NCBI RefSeq assembly: GCF_020884795.1 | Contig: NZ_BBZF01000012.1 | Location: 692,150 to 756,149 of the forward strand | Reading direction: 5' to 3' | DNA length: 64,000 nucleotides | From: Micromonospora okii | Lineage (GTDB): Bacteria > Actinomycetota > Actinomycetes > Mycobacteriales > Micromonosporaceae | In this document: positions 22,753-32,367 of the stretch, piece after piece | Layout: each line of letters begins with the position of its first letter | How positions within the stretch are numbered: position 1 is the stretch's first letter | Notes under the pieces: model-generated | Databases searched by the model: none | What the model was told of the DNA's origin: nothing | What the model saw: only the letters and a program-made list of their open reading frames with translations | Program-made: the position numbers and the translations under genes

Positions 22753-24657
22753 GTGCCGCTGGCCCACCTCGACCGCCCCTTCGACTACCTGGTCCCGGCC
22801 GAGCTGGACGCCGCGGCGGTCCCCGGCACCCGGGTGAAGGTGCGCTTCGCCGGCCAGCTCGTCGACGGCTGGCTGCTGGAGCGGGCCGACGAGTCGGGGC
22901 ACACCGGCAAGCTGGCGTACCTGGAGAAGGTCGTCTCGCCGGAGCCCGTGCTCGCCCCGGAGATCGCCCGGCTGGCCCGCGTCGTCGCGGACCGGTACGC
23001 CGGCAGCCTCGCCGACGTGCTCCGGCTGGCCGTGCCGCCCCGGCACGCCCGGGTGGAGAAGGAGCCGCACACCCCGCCGGAGCCGGCGGCCCCCCTCGAC
23101 CCGCCGGAGGCGGCCGGCTGGCGGGCGTACCCGGCGGGGCCGGCGTTCCTGCGGGCCCTGGCCGAGGGCCGGCCCGCCCGCGCGGTCTGGTCGGCGCTAC
23201 CCGGCGAGGACTGGCCCGCCCGGTACGCCGAGGCGGTCGCCGCGACGGTGGCCGGCGGCCGGGGCGCGGTGGTCGTCGTGCCCGACGCCCGCGACCTCGA
23301 CCGCCTCGACGCCGCGCTGACCGCCGCCCTCGGCCCCGGGCGGCACGTCGCCCTCGCCGCCGCCGCCGGGCCGGCCCGCCGCTACCGCGCGTTCCTCGCC
23401 GCCCGGCGCGGCGACGTGCCCGTGGTGATCGGCACCCGGGCGGCCATGTTCGCCCCCGTGGCCCGCCTCGGCCTGGTCGCCCTCGTCGACGACGGCGACG
23501 ACCTGCACGCCGAGCCCCGCGCCCCGTACCCGCACGCCCGCGAGGTGCTGCTCACCCGCGCCCGGCTCGCCGACGCGGCGGCCCTGGTCGGCGGATACTC
23601 CCGCAGCGCCGAGGCGCAACTGCTGGTGGAGACCGGCTGGGCCCGGGAGGTGACCGCCGACCGGGCCACCGTGCGGGCGCGTACCCCCGCCATCGCGCCG
23701 ACCGGCGACGACCCGCAGCTGGCCCGCGACCCCGGCGCGGCCACGGCCCGGCTGCCGAGCCTGGCCTGGGCCGCCGCCCGGGATGCGGTGCGCGCCGACG
23801 CGCCGGTGCTGGTCCAGGTGCCCCGCCGCGGATACGTGCCCTCGGTCTCCTGCGCCGACTGCCGCACCCCGGCCCGCTGCGCGCACTGCGCCGGCCCGCT
23901 CGCCCTGCCCTCGGCCGACGCCCCGCCCGCCTGCCGCTGGTGCGGCCGGGTCGCCGCCGCGTACACCTGCGCCGAGTGCGGCGGGCGGCGGCTGCGCGCC
24001 GCCGTCACCGGCGCCCGGCGCACCGCCGAGGAGCTGGGCCGCGCCTTTCCCGGGGTACCGGTGCGCACCTCCGGCCGGGAGGAGGTGCTCACCGCCGTGC
24101 CGGGCGGGGCCGGCCTGGTGGTGGCGACCCCCGGCGCGGAGCCGGTCGCCGAGGGGGGGTACGGGGCGGTGCTGCTGCTCGACTCGTGGGCCCTGCTCAC
24201 CCGCGCCGACCTGCGGGCCGGCGAGGAGGCGCTGCGGCGCTGGATGGCCGCCGCCGCGCTGGCCCGCCCCGCCCCGGCCGGCGGCCGGGTGGTGGTGGTC
24301 GCCGACGGCGCCCTCGCCCCGGTGCAGGCGCTGCTGCGCTGGGACGCGGCCTGGTTCGCGGCGCGGGAGCTGGCCGAGCGGCGGGAGCTGGGCTTCCCCC
24401 CGGCGGTGCGGATGGCCAGCGTCACCGGCGCGGCCGACGCCGTGGCCGACCTGCTGGCCTCCGCCCGCCTCCCCGAGGAGGCCGACGTGCTCGGCCCGGT
24501 CCCGGCCGACGGCGAGCGGGAGCGGATGCTGGTGCGGGTGCCCCGGGGCCGGGCGGCGGCACTGGCCGAGGCGCTGCACTCGGCCGCCGGGGTCCGGGCG
24601 GCCCGTCGGGCCGCCGAGCCGGTGCGCCTTCAGGTCGACCCGCTGAGCCTGTTCTGA
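22753..24657 (+). CDS. priA: PriA-like primosomal protein lacking ATPase motifs
   Basis: Matches actinobacterial PriA over its length: HLDRPFDYLVPAELDAAAVPG (N-terminal DNA-binding domain), the paired zinc-binding cysteines CADCRTPARCAHC and CRWCGRVAAAYTCAECGG, and the VVATPGAEPVAEGGYGA C-terminal region. The helicase Walker A is replaced by LPGEDWPARYAEAVAAT and the DEEH box by DDGDDLHAEPRAPYPHARE, as in the helicase-dead mycobacterial homologue. GTG 22753 is the first in-frame ATG/GTG, but homology (VARVCVDVPLAHLDR) starts about 8 codons earlier and no ATG, GTG or TTG is available there, so the true start is unclear. Confidence 0.9.
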   Translation: MPLAHLDRPFDYLVPAELDAAAVPGTRVKVRFAGQLVDGWLLERADESGHTGKLAYLEKVVSPEPVLAPEIARLARVVADRYAGSLADVLRLAVPPRHARVEKEPHTPPEPAAPLDPPEAAGWRAYPAGPAFLRALAEGRPARAVWSALPGEDWPARYAEAVAATVAGGRGAVVVVPDARDLDRLDAALTAALGPGRHVALAAAAGPARRYRAFLAARRGDVPVVIGTRAAMFAPVARLGLVALVDDGDDLHAEPRAPYPHAREVLLTRARLADAAALVGGYSRSAEAQLLVETGWAREVTADRATVRARTPAIAPTGDDPQLARDPGAATARLPSLAWAAARDAVRADAPVLVQVPRRGYVPSVSCADCRTPARCAHCAGPLALPSADAPPACRWCGRVAAAYTCAECGGRRLRAAVTGARRTAEELGRAFPGVPVRTSGREEVLTAVPGGAGLVVATPGAEPVAEGGYGAVLLLDSWALLTRADLRAGEEALRRWMAAAALARPAPAGGRVVVVADGALAPVQALLRWDAAWFAARELAERRELGFPPAVRMASVTGAADAVADLLASARLPEEADVLGPVPADGERERMLVRVPRGRAAALAEALHSAAGVRAARRAAEPVRLQVDPLSLF

Positions 24658-24704
24658 GCGCGGTCGCGAAACTCGCTGGTAGTGGCGTGATAGCATCGCC
24701 CGTC

Positions 24705-24866
24705 ATGCCCGGGCGCACGAATCGCGCGACGATGGCGGGAGCGCGTCGAGCCGACGCCGAGCCCTTGATGCGCCGCGTCGACGCCAGTTCCACGATGCTT
24801 CGGGCCGACGCCACGTCCAAGATGCGTCGAGCCGACGCGAAGTCCATGATGTCAGTCAGCCGGTGA
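24705..24866 (+). CDS. Small hypothetical protein built of 9-residue repeats (doubtful)
   Basis: A 53-codon frame starting ATG 24705, with a -10-like TAGCAT at 24690-24695 but no clear ribosome-binding site. The translation holds four 9-residue units of type M-x-R-[AV]-D-A-x-S-x, reflecting a 27-bp tandem DNA repeat. The minus strand over the same repeat is also open and encodes an [AS]-S-[AT]-R-[RS]-I-type repeat (MDFASARRILDVASARSIV). Coding on either strand is unproven. I recognise no family. Confidence 0.3.
   Translation: MPGRTNRATMAGARRADAEPLMRRVDASSTMLRADATSKMRRADAKSMMSVSR
24741..24848. repeat. Four 27-bp tandem repeats
   Basis: Units start at 24741, 24768, 24795 and 24822, each containing a GTCGAGCCGACGC-like core; units 2-4 start with ATG. 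They are diverged (about 6-9 differences between neighbours) but keep exact 27-bp spacing, which preserves frame on both strands. Confidence 0.8.
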
Positions 24867-24883
24867 TCAGGGGTGGACCAGTC

Positions 24884-25867
24884 GTGACCGTTCGGAAATC
24901 GATCGTCTTCAACGGCGACCTCGGCAGCGGCAAGAGCACGGTGTCGGTCGAGATCGCCAAGCGGCTGGGGCTGCGTCGGGTCAGCGTCGGCGACCTCTAC
25001 CGCCAGATGGCGCAGGAGCGGCAGATGACCGCGCTCCAGCTCAACCTGCACGCCGAGCTGGACCAGGCCGTCGACGGCTACGTCGACCAGCTCCAGCAGG
25101 ACATCGCCGCCTCCGGCGAAAGCCTGGTGATGGACTCCCGGCTGGCCTGGCACTTCTTCACCGACGCGCTCAAGGTGCACATGATCACCGAGCCGTCCGA
25201 GGCGGCCCGCCGGGTGCTGGCCCGCCCCTCCGGCCCGGCCGAGAGCTACGCCTCGCTGGAGGAGGCGCGGGCCAAGCTGCGGGAGCGCAGCGAGAGCGAG
25301 CGGAGCCGGTTCATCGTCCGCTACGGCGTCGACAAGGCCCGGCTGCGCAACTACGACCTGGTCTGCGACTCCACCCGGGCCACCCCGGAGCAGGTGATCA
25401 GCCACATCGTCGACGCGTACGAGGGCCGGCTCGGCGCGGACGTGCTGCGCGACGACCCGCCGCTGCTGCTGCTCGACCCGGCCCGGGTCTACCCGACCGA
25501 GGACATCGGCACGCTGCGTGGGCTGTGGGACAGCGACTTCGTCGGCGACGTCGCCGAGGCCGGCGACGAGGCGCTGGAGCCGCTGACCATCGGCTACACG
25601 GGGGAGTACTTCTTCGTCGTGGACGGCCACCGCCGGCTCAGCGCGGCCGTCCAGAGCGGGTTCCCGCTGGTCGCGGCCCGGCTGGTGGCGGAGGCCGACG
25701 AGCCGGTGGTCGGCGGGATGAGCGCCGTGGAGTACTTCGCCACGCAGGTGCGCCCCAGCACCGTGTACGACTGGGAGGCGGCCCACAAGATCGACCTTCC
25801 GCTGCCGGAGCACTGCCTGCGGGCCGGGGACACCGTGCTCGCCGGCGACCCCGCCCCCCGCGCCTGA
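24884..25867 (+). CDS. CMP-kinase-like protein with C-terminal ParB-like domain
   Basis: Residues 1-180 resemble actinobacterial (d)CMP-kinase-like proteins: P-loop GDLGSGKST at residues 11-19, RVSVGDLYRQMA, VMDSRLAWHFF, then the LID-type RERSESERSRF and YDLVCDSTRATPE. Residues from about 200 form a second domain with IGTLRGLWDS, YFFVVDGHRRLSAAVQSG and FPLVAARLVAE, matching the GHRR/GHHR box of ParB/sulfiredoxin-like domains. The combined 327 residues are a domain fusion. GTG 24884 has AGGGGTGG upstream; an earlier ATG adds seven residues. The substrate and the role of the second domain are unknown to me. Confidence 0.75.
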   Translation: MTVRKSIVFNGDLGSGKSTVSVEIAKRLGLRRVSVGDLYRQMAQERQMTALQLNLHAELDQAVDGYVDQLQQDIAASGESLVMDSRLAWHFFTDALKVHMITEPSEAARRVLARPSGPAESYASLEEARAKLRERSESERSRFIVRYGVDKARLRNYDLVCDSTRATPEQVISHIVDAYEGRLGADVLRDDPPLLLLDPARVYPTEDIGTLRGLWDSDFVGDVAEAGDEALEPLTIGYTGEYFFVVDGHRRLSAAVQSGFPLVAARLVAEADEPVVGGMSAVEYFATQVRPSTVYDWEAAHKIDLPLPEHCLRAGDTVLAGDPAPRA

Positions 25868-26011
25868 CCGTCCCGTCGCCAGCCTGACCGTCCCCGCCCG
25901 CGCCTGACCCTTCCGCCCGCGCCCGGCCCCTCCGCCGTCGCGGCGGGGGTGCCGGTTCGCGGCATCGACGGGCATGATGGAGCCTCGGGTCTGGCGACGG
26001 GGAGGCCGGTC

Positions 26012-27286
26012 ATGGACGCTGCCGAGGCGGTCACGCTGCTGATGTCACCGGCCGGGCGGGTCGACCCGTACCCGGTCTACGAGCTGCTGCGCGCGCACGG
26101 GCCGGTCGTCGAGGTCGGCCCGTCCTTCTTCGTGGTCACCGGCCACGCCGAGATCGACGCGTTCCTGCGCGACCCCCGGACGCGGGTCTTCGACCGCCCG
26201 CTGCGCGACCAGTTCACGCCGGGCTGGCAGGACAGCGCCGCCATGGTGTCGCTGTCCCGTTCCGTGCTGCGCACCGACCCGCCCGATCACACCCGGATGC
26301 GTCGGCTGGTGGCCGGGGCGTTCACCCCGCGCCGGATCGCCGCGCTGCGCGAGGTGGTGACCGCCCAGGCCGGCGAGCTGGCCGACGCGATGGCGCGCCG
26401 GCTGCGCGCCGGTGAGCCGGTGGACTTCGTGGACCAGTTCGCCTACCCGCTGCCGGTGGGGGTGATCTGTGCCCTGCTCGGCGTGCCGGCCGCGGACCGG
26501 TCGCTGTTCCGCCGCTGGGCCGGCGACCTGACCGGGGTGCTGGAGCCGGAGATCTCCGCCGAGGAGCTGGCCGTCGCCGACCGGGGCGCGGCCGAGCTGG
26601 GGGCGTACCTCTTCGACCTGGTCGCCGCCCGCCACCGCGCCCCGGCCGACGACCTGACCACCGCGCTGGTGCGGGCGCACGACGCCGACGGCGACCGGCT
26701 CACCGCCGAGGAGCTGCTGGCCAACCTGATGGTGCTGCTGGTGGCCGGCTTCGAGACCACCACGAACCTGCTCGGCAACGGCCTGGTCACCCTGCTGGCG
26801 CACCCCCGGGCCGCCGCCGCGCTGCGCTCCCGGGCCGAGCTGGCCCCCGCGTACGTCGAGGAACTGCTGCGCCACGACTCGCCGGTGCAGCTCACCACCC
26901 GGCTCACCGTCGCCCCGGTGCCGTACGGCGGGTCGACGCTGCCGGCCGGCAGTTGGCTGCTGCTGCTCCTCGGCGCGGGCAACCGGGACCCGCGCACGCA
27001 CCCGGAGCCGGCTCGGTTCGACCCCTGGCGGGCGCAGATCCAGCCGCTCTCCTTCGGCGGCGGCCCGCACTACTGCCTCGGCGCGGCCCTGGCCCGGATG
27101 GAGGCGCAGGTGGCCTTCCCGCTGCTGCTGCGCAGCTTCCCCGAGCTGGCGGTGGCCGGCACGCCCCGGCGCCGGGCCCGGCTGACCCTGCGCGGCTACG
27201 CCACCCTCCCCGTCACCCTGTGCGATCAGTCACCGCCGGTCGACGCCGGCACGCCGGCCGGAGCCGCCACCCCGCGCACTCCGTAG
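26012..27286 (+). CDS. Cytochrome P450
   Basis: A soluble bacterial P450 of 424 residues. Signatures: I-helix oxygen-binding [10 protein letters not shown]-helix EELLR (ExxR), and heme ligand Cys355 in [18 protein letters not shown]-terminal text [15 protein letters not shown] is also typical. ATG 26012 has GGGGAGG upstream; the longer frame from 25949 is unlikely. No ferredoxin or reductase gene is next to it, and the neighbours are housekeeping genes, so its substrate cannot be inferred. Its stop TAG overlaps a -10-like TAGACT (27284-27289) that may belong to def. Confidence 0.92.
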   Translation: MDAAEAVTLLMSPAGRVDPYPVYELLRAHGPVVEVGPSFFVVTGHAEIDAFLRDPRTRVFDRPLRDQFTPGWQDSAAMVSLSRSVLRTDPPDHTRMRRLVAGAFTPRRIAALREVVTAQAGELADAMARRLRAGEPVDFVDQFAYPLPVGVICALLGVPAADRSLFRRWAGDLTGVLEPEISAEELAVADRGAAELGAYLFDLVAARHRAPADDLTTALVRAHDADGDRLTAEELLANLMVLLVAGFETTTNLLGNGLVTLLAHPRAAAALRSRAELAPAYVEELLRHDSPVQLTTRLTVAPVPYGGSTLPAGSWLLLLLGAGNRDPRTHPEPARFDPWRAQIQPLSFGGGPHYCLGAALARMEAQVAFPLLLRSFPELAVAGTPRRRARLTLRGYATLPVTLCDQSPPVDAGTPAGAATPRTP

Positions 27287-27330
27287 ACTGGTACGGCACG
27301 ACCGTCGTCCCACCGAAGGAGCCACCGCGA

Positions 27331-27891
27331 GTGACCGTCCAGCCCATCCGTCTGTTCGGGGACCCGGTGCTGCGCACACCGGCCGATCCGGTCGTCGACT
27401 TCGACGCGGAGCTGCGCAAGCTCATCGCGGATCTCACCGACACGATGCGCGAGCAGAACGGCGCCGGTCTCGCCGCGCCCCAGCTCGGAGTGGGCCTGCG
27501 GGTGTTCACCTTCGACGTCGACGACGTGCTCGGCCACCTCGTCAACCCGGTGCTGGAGTTCCCCGACTCCGAGGAACAGGACGGCCCCGAGGGCTGCCTG
27601 TCCATCCCCGGGCTCTACTTCGACACCAAGCGCCGGCAGAACGTGGTCGCGAAGGGCTTCAACGGCTACGGCGACCCCGTGCAGATCGTCGGCGCCGGCC
27701 TGATGGCCCGCTGCGTCCAGCACGAGACCGACCACCTCGACGGGGTGCTCTTCGTCGACCGGCTGGACCCGGCCGGCCGCAAGGAGGCGATGAAGGCGAT
27801 CCGCCAGGCGGAGTGGTACGACCCGGCCACCCCGCCGACGGTCAAGCTCAACCCGCACGCCGCCGGCAACCCCTTCGGCCTGGGGCGGTGA
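27331..27891 (+). CDS. def: Peptide deformylase
   Basis: Removes the N-formyl group from nascent proteins. The 186-residue enzyme carries all three motifs: [14 protein letters not shown] and HETDH (metal ligands Cys and two His, catalytic Glu). GTG 27331 has GAAGGAG upstream. The stop overlaps the fmt start (GTGA), giving the classic def-fmt-rsmB unit. The last 25 residues are an extra polar tail. Confidence 0.96.
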   Translation: MTVQPIRLFGDPVLRTPADPVVDFDAELRKLIADLTDTMREQNGAGLAAPQLGVGLRVFTFDVDDVLGHLVNPVLEFPDSEEQDGPEGCLSIPGLYFDTKRRQNVVAKGFNGYGDPVQIVGAGLMARCVQHETDHLDGVLFVDRLDPAGRKEAMKAIRQAEWYDPATPPTVKLNPHAAGNPFGLGR

Positions 27892-28823
27892 CGGCGGTGC
27901 GTCTGCTCTTCGCCGGCACCCCGGCCGTCGCCGTTCCCGCCCTGGCCGCCGTCGCGGCCTCCGGCCACGAGCTGCTCGCCGTGGTCACCCGCCCCGACGC
28001 GCCCGCTGGCCGGGGCCGGGGCCTGGTCCGCTCGCCCGTCGGCGCGTGGGCCGACGAGCACGGCGTCGAGGTGCTCACCCCGGCCCGCCCGCGCGAGCCG
28101 GAGTTCCTCGACCGGCTGCGCGAGCTGGCCCCCGACTGCGTTCCCGTGGTCGCCTACGGCGCGCTGGTGCCCCCGGCCGCCCTGGAGATCCCCCGGCACG
28201 GCTGGATCAACCTGCACTTCTCGCTGCTGCCCGCCTGGCGCGGCGCGGCCCCCGTGCAGCACGCCGTGCTGCACGGCGACGAGGTGACCGGGGCCAGCGT
28301 CTTCGCGCTGGAGGAGGGGCTGGACACCGGCCCGGTCTACGGCACCCTCACCGACGAGATCCGCCCCACCGACACCTCGGGCGACCTGCTGGAGCGGCTC
28401 GCCCACTCGGGGGCCGACCTGCTGGTGGCCGTCCTCGACGCGATCGGGGCGGGCACCGGGCGGGCCGAGCCGCAGCCCGCCGACGGGGTGTCGCTCGCGC
28501 CGAAGCTGACCGTGGAGGACGCCCGGGTGCGCTGGGGCGACCCCGCGTTCGCCGTGGACCGGCGCATCCGCGCCTGCACCCCGGCCCCCGGTCCCTGGAC
28601 GACGTTCCGGGGCGAGCGGGTCAAGCTCGGCCCGGTCGTACCCGTCGGCGAGGGCCCCGAGCTGAAGCCGGGGGAGCTGGTTGTGGAGAAGTCCCGGGTG
28701 CTGGCCGGCACGGCCACCGTCCCGGTGGCCCTCGGCGAGGTGCGGGCGGCGGGCAAGAAGGCCATGCCGGCGACCGACTGGGCGCGGGGCGCCCGCGTCG
28801 CGGCCGGGGAGGTGTTCGCGTGA
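27888..28823 (+). CDS. fmt: Methionyl-tRNA formyltransferase
   Basis: Formylates initiator Met-tRNA. The 311-residue product has [14 protein letters not shown], the active-site [19 protein letters not shown] (Asn, His) and the downstream [11 protein letters not shown] with the catalytic Asp. The C-terminal OB-like domain has [14 protein letters not shown] 27888 overlaps the def stop; GTG 27897 is an alternative. The stop overlaps the rsmB start. Confidence 0.96.
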   Translation: MTAVRLLFAGTPAVAVPALAAVAASGHELLAVVTRPDAPAGRGRGLVRSPVGAWADEHGVEVLTPARPREPEFLDRLRELAPDCVPVVAYGALVPPAALEIPRHGWINLHFSLLPAWRGAAPVQHAVLHGDEVTGASVFALEEGLDTGPVYGTLTDEIRPTDTSGDLLERLAHSGADLLVAVLDAIGAGTGRAEPQPADGVSLAPKLTVEDARVRWGDPAFAVDRRIRACTPAPGPWTTFRGERVKLGPVVPVGEGPELKPGELVVEKSRVLAGTATVPVALGEVRAAGKKAMPATDWARGARVAAGEVFA

Positions 28824-30478
28824 CGGGGCCGGCGGAGCGGCCCGAGCGGGGGCACGACGAGCGGCGCGGCGACGCGCGCGACCGGGGCTACGCCGACCGG
28901 CGCCCCGACCGGTCGCCCGGCGGCCCGCGCGGCGACCGTCCGGCGTACGGTGACCGCCCGACCCGGGGCGACCGCCCGGCGTACGGTGACCGCCCGACCC
29001 GGGGCGACCGTCCGGCCTACGGTGACCGCCCGGCCCGGGGCGACCGTCCGGCCTACGGCGACCGCCCGGCCCGGGGCGGGCGGCCCGGCCCGGACCGGCG
29101 GGGCGACCGACCGGCCCGACCCGCCGTGGACCTGCCCCGGTACGTGGCGTACCAGGCGGTCGCGGCGGTGCACCGGGACGACGCGTACGCCAACCTGGTG
29201 CTGCCGGCGCTGCTGCGCGACGCCGGGCTGACCGGCCGGGACGCGGCCTTCGCCACCGAGCTGACCTACGGCGCGCTGCGGCACACCGGCACCCTCGACG
29301 CGATCCTCACCGACGCCGCCGGCCGGGACGTGGCCCGGATCGACCCGCCGGTGCGCGACGCGCTGCGGCTGGGCGCGTACCAGCTCCTGCACACCCGGGT
29401 GCCGGCGCACGCGGCGGTCTCCTCGACCGTCGACCTGGTGCGCGCGGTCGGCGCCGGCGCCACCGGCTTCGCCAACGCGGTGCTGCGCGAGGTGGCCGCG
29501 CGCGACGCCGACGCCTGGGTGGCGAAACTCGCCCCGGACTTCGAGGCCGACCCGATCGGGCACCTGGCCCTGGCCTACAGCCACCCGCAGTGGATCGTGC
29601 GGGCGTTCGCCGAGGCGCTCGGCGGCGACCTGGGCGAGACCACCCGCCTGCTGATCGAGGACAACGACCGTCCGCCGGTGCACCTGTGCGCCCGGCCGGG
29701 CCTGGCCGACCCGGTCGAGCTGGCCGACGAGGTCGGCGGCGCGCCGGGCGCGTTCTCCCCGTACGCGGTCTACCTCGGCGGCGGGGCACCGGGCGACCTG
29801 CCGGCGCTGGCCGAGGGCCGGGCGCACGTCCAGGACGAGGGCTCCCAGCTCGTGGCCAACGCGCTGGCGGTGGCCCCGCTCGACGGCCCGGACGCGCACT
29901 GGCTCGACCTGTGCGCCGGGCCGGGCGGCAAGTCGGCCCTGCTCGGGGCGCTCGCCGCGCAGCGGGGGGCCCGGCTGACCGCGGTCGAGGTCTCCGAGCA
30001 CCGGGCCCGGCTGGTCACCCAGGCGACCCGGGGGCTGCCGGTGACGGTGCTGCACACCGACGGCCGCACGGTCGGCTCCGATCCGGAGCTGCCCGAGGGG
30101 CACTTCGACCGGGTGCTGGTGGACGCCCCGTGCACCGGGCTGGGCGCGCTGCGCCGCCGGCCCGAGGCCCGCTGGCGCAAGCAGCCGTCGGACCTGCCGC
30201 CGCTGACCCGGTTGCAACGCGAGCTGCTCTCGGCGGCGCTGCGGGCGGCGCGCCCGGGTGGCCTGGTGGCCTACGTGACCTGCTCGCCGCACACGGTGGA
30301 GACGCACGTGACGGTGACCGAGGCGGCCCGCCGCGCCGGGGTGCCGGCGGACTTCGTCGACGCCCGCCCGCTGCTGCCGGCCGCCATGCCGGGGCTGGGG
30401 GACGGGCCGTCGGTGCAGCTCTGGCCGCACCGGCACGGCACCGACGCGATGTTCCTCGCGGTGCTGCGCCGGGGCTGA
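28820..30478 (+). CDS. rsmB: 16S rRNA m5C967 methyltransferase family protein with RG-rich repeat N-terminus
   Basis: The core (from about residue 100) is RsmB/Sun-like: a NusB-like RNA-binding domain ([35 protein letters not shown]) followed by the methyltransferase with SAM motif [14 protein letters not shown], catalytic Cys438 in VDAPCTGLG and Cys488 in VTCSPHTVE. The first 100 residues are low-complexity Arg/Gly/Asp/Pro. Residues 37-84 are four exact-length 12-residue repeats ([11 protein letters not shown][TA]), resembling RGG-type RNA-binding tails. GTG 28820 overlaps the fmt stop. A hairpin terminator follows. Confidence 0.94.
   Translation: MTGPAERPERGHDERRGDARDRGYADRRPDRSPGGPRGDRPAYGDRPTRGDRPAYGDRPTRGDRPAYGDRPARGDRPAYGDRPARGGRPGPDRRGDRPARPAVDLPRYVAYQAVAAVHRDDAYANLVLPALLRDAGLTGRDAAFATELTYGALRHTGTLDAILTDAAGRDVARIDPPVRDALRLGAYQLLHTRVPAHAAVSSTVDLVRAVGAGATGFANAVLREVAARDADAWVAKLAPDFEADPIGHLALAYSHPQWIVRAFAEALGGDLGETTRLLIEDNDRPPVHLCARPGLADPVELADEVGGAPGAFSPYAVYLGGGAPGDLPALAEGRAHVQDEGSQLVANALAVAPLDGPDAHWLDLCAGPGGKSALLGALAAQRGARLTAVEVSEHRARLVTQATRGLPVTVLHTDGRTVGSDPELPEGHFDRVLVDAPCTGLGALRRRPEARWRKQPSDLPPLTRLQRELLSAALRAARPGGLVAYVTCSPHTVETHVTVTEAARRAGVPADFVDARPLLPAAMPGLGDGPSVQLWPHRHGTDAMFLAVLRRG
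28928..29071 (+). repeat. Four 36-bp in-frame tandem repeats in rsmB
   Basis: Four units of 36 bp encode [11 protein letters not shown] followed by T or A. Nucleotide identity between units is very high, suggesting recent expansion. They are part of the reading frame and are not CRISPR. Confidence 0.9.
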
Positions 30479-30492
30479 CCGGCCCGGAACAC

Positions 30493-30524
30493 GACGGGGG
30501 ACGGCCGACCGGCCGTCCCCCGTC
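30493..30524 (+). terminator. Terminator hairpin after rsmB
   Basis: A perfect 14-bp stem (30493-30506 with 30511-30524) with a GACC loop follows the rsmB stop by about 15 bases and closes the def-fmt-rsmB unit. Confidence 0.85.
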
Positions 30525-30636
30525 TCCGTGGCCCGCAGCGGGTCGGGGGAGCGCCCGGCGACGCGCCGACGGTCACGTCTGGGTCACAGCGTGTCCCGGG
30601 TGGGGCCGCGATGCCGACGGTTCGCGGTCGCCTTCG

Positions 30637-30642
30637 TACACT
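30637..30642 (+). promoter_or_regulatory. -10 element of a leaderless rpe transcript
   Basis: TACACT ends six bases before the rpe GTG, the spacing expected when transcription begins at the start codon. I see no ribosome-binding site and no convincing -35. Confidence 0.55.
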
Positions 30643-30648
30643 GGCCCG

Positions 30649-31329
30649 GTGAGCGTACCGCCGCCGATCGTCGCCCCCAGCATCCTCGCCGCCGACTTCG
30701 CCCGCCTGGCCGAGGAGGTCCGCGCCGTCGAGGGCGCCGCAGACTGGCTGCACGTGGACGTCATGGACAACCACTTCGTGCCGAACCTGACCATCGGGCT
30801 GCCCGTCGTGCAGAGCCTACGGGCCGCCACGCGGCTCCCGTTCGACGTGCACCTCATGATCAACGACCCGCGCCGCTGGGCCCCCGGGTACGCCGACGCG
30901 GGGGCGTACAACGTCACCTTCCACGCGGAGGCCTGCGACAACCCGGTGGCCCTGGCGAAGGACCTGCGGGCGGCCGGGGCGAAGGCGGGGCTGGCGATCG
31001 ACCGGGACACCCCGATCGAGCCGTACCTGGAGCTGCTGCCGAGCTTCGACACGCTGCTGATCATGACGATCAAGGCCGGCTTCGGCGGGCAGCGGTTCAT
31101 CCCGGAGCTGCTGGACAAGGTGCGCGCCGCCCGTCGGCACGTCGACGCCGGCCACCTGGAGCTGCGCATCGAGGTCGACGGCGGGATCGCCGCGGACACC
31201 ATCGAGCAGGCCGCCGCCGCCGGCGCGGACGCCTTCGTCGCCGGCACCGCCGTCTACGGGGCCGACGACCCCGCCGAGGCCGTCCGTCGCCTGCGCGGCC
31301 TCGCGGAGCGCGCGGTCGCCGGGGTCTGA
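30649..31329 (+). CDS. rpe: Ribulose-phosphate 3-epimerase
   Basis: Interconverts ribulose-5-phosphate and xylulose-5-phosphate in the pentose phosphate pathway. The 226-residue TIM barrel has [34 protein letters not shown] (metal-binding His/Asp), [16 protein letters not shown] and EVDGGI, all typical. GTG 30649 is set by homology and by the leaderless-type -10 upstream. Ribulose-5-phosphate is also a riboflavin precursor made use of by the rib operon 2 kb downstream. Confidence 0.96.
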   Translation: MSVPPPIVAPSILAADFARLAEEVRAVEGAADWLHVDVMDNHFVPNLTIGLPVVQSLRAATRLPFDVHLMINDPRRWAPGYADAGAYNVTFHAEACDNPVALAKDLRAAGAKAGLAIDRDTPIEPYLELLPSFDTLLIMTIKAGFGGQRFIPELLDKVRAARRHVDAGHLELRIEVDGGIAADTIEQAAAAGADAFVAGTAVYGADDPAEAVRRLRGLAERAVAGV

Positions 31330-31330
31330 G

Positions 31331-32287
31331 GTGGACGCCCCCGAGGAGCGTCCCGACATCATCCTCGTCGTCGACGACGACGCGGACATCGCCCGGTTCG
31401 TCGAGTTCAACCTGCGGCTGCACGGCTTCGACGTGATCCACGCCAGCGACGGCCAGGAGGCGCTCGACAAGATCGAGCGGCAACGGCCCGACCTGGCGGT
31501 GGTCGACCTGATGATGCCGCGCATCGACGGGCTGGAGCTGACCCGGCGGCTGCGCGCCAACCCGATGACCTCCGCCCTGCCGGTGATCATGCTGACCGCC
31601 AAGGGGCTGACCGTGGACAAGGTCCACGGGCTCAGCGCGGGCGCGGACGACTACCTGGTCAAGCCCTTCGACACCGCCGAGCTGGTCGCCCGGGTCAGCT
31701 CCACCCTGCGCCGCAACAAGGAGTTCCGGGAGGTCTCCCCGCTGACCGGCCTGCCCGGCAACTCCCGCATCCGCCGGGAGATCAGCGACCGGGTGCGCAA
31801 CGGCGTCGACTACGCCGTCGGCTACGTCGACATCGACCGGTTCAAGAGCGTCAACGACCGGTACGGCTTCGTCCGGGGCGACGAGTTCATCTCCGCGCTG
31901 GCCCGCAGCCTGCACCGGGCGGTGGTGGCGATCGGGCTGCCGCCGGCCTTCCTCGGCCACGTCGGCGGCGACGACTTCGTCATCGTCTGCGCCCCCGAGC
32001 AGGTCCTGCCGCTCACCTCCCGCGCGGTGGTGGACTTCGAGACCTCCGCCGACCGCCTCTACGACGCCTCCGACGCCGAGCGCGGCTACGTCGAGCTGAA
32101 GGACCGCCGGGGCAACATCCGGCGCGCCGCGCTGGTCACGCTCTCGATCGGGGTCTCCGTCTCCGACGCGGACAAGCGCTTCACCAACCCGCTGGAGGCC
32201 ATCGCCGTGGCCTCGGAGATGAAGTCCGTCGCCAAGAGCCAACCCGGCTCGTACGTGGCCGTGGACCGGCGGCGCGGCGTCACCTGA
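31331..32287 (+). CDS. Response regulator with receiver and GGDEF-type domain
   Basis: Residues 1-125 are a receiver domain: acidic VVDDDADIA, phospho-acceptor Asp59 in VVDLMMPRIDG, the LTAK segment and DDYLVKPF. Residues 135-300 are a GGDEF domain with YVDIDRFKSVNDRYG, but the signature is GGDDF (212-216) with Asp for the usual Glu, so diguanylate cyclase activity is uncertain. It begins one base after the rpe stop. No partner kinase is next to it. If active, it would produce c-di-GMP, the BldD ligand. Confidence 0.88.
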   Translation: MDAPEERPDIILVVDDDADIARFVEFNLRLHGFDVIHASDGQEALDKIERQRPDLAVVDLMMPRIDGLELTRRLRANPMTSALPVIMLTAKGLTVDKVHGLSAGADDYLVKPFDTAELVARVSSTLRRNKEFREVSPLTGLPGNSRIRREISDRVRNGVDYAVGYVDIDRFKSVNDRYGFVRGDEFISALARSLHRAVVAIGLPPAFLGHVGGDDFVIVCAPEQVLPLTSRAVVDFETSADRLYDASDAERGYVELKDRRGNIRRAALVTLSIGVSVSDADKRFTNPLEAIAVASEMKSVAKSQPGSYVAVDRRRGVT

Positions 32288-32367
32288 CCGGCCGCCCACT
32301 GTGAGGTAGCTCCCCTCCGGGCAGACGACCGCCGCGCGGCGTGCAACACTTCGGGGGTACCCACCAC

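Noticed and set aside
22753..24657. PriA as a decayed pseudogene because it lacks helicase motifs
   Set aside because: Helicase-dead PriA with intact zinc cysteines is the norm in actinobacteria, so the lack of Walker motifs is not decay.
28928..29071. CRISPR-like 36-bp repeats
   Set aside because: Units are directly adjacent with no spacers and encode an in-frame protein repeat in rsmB.
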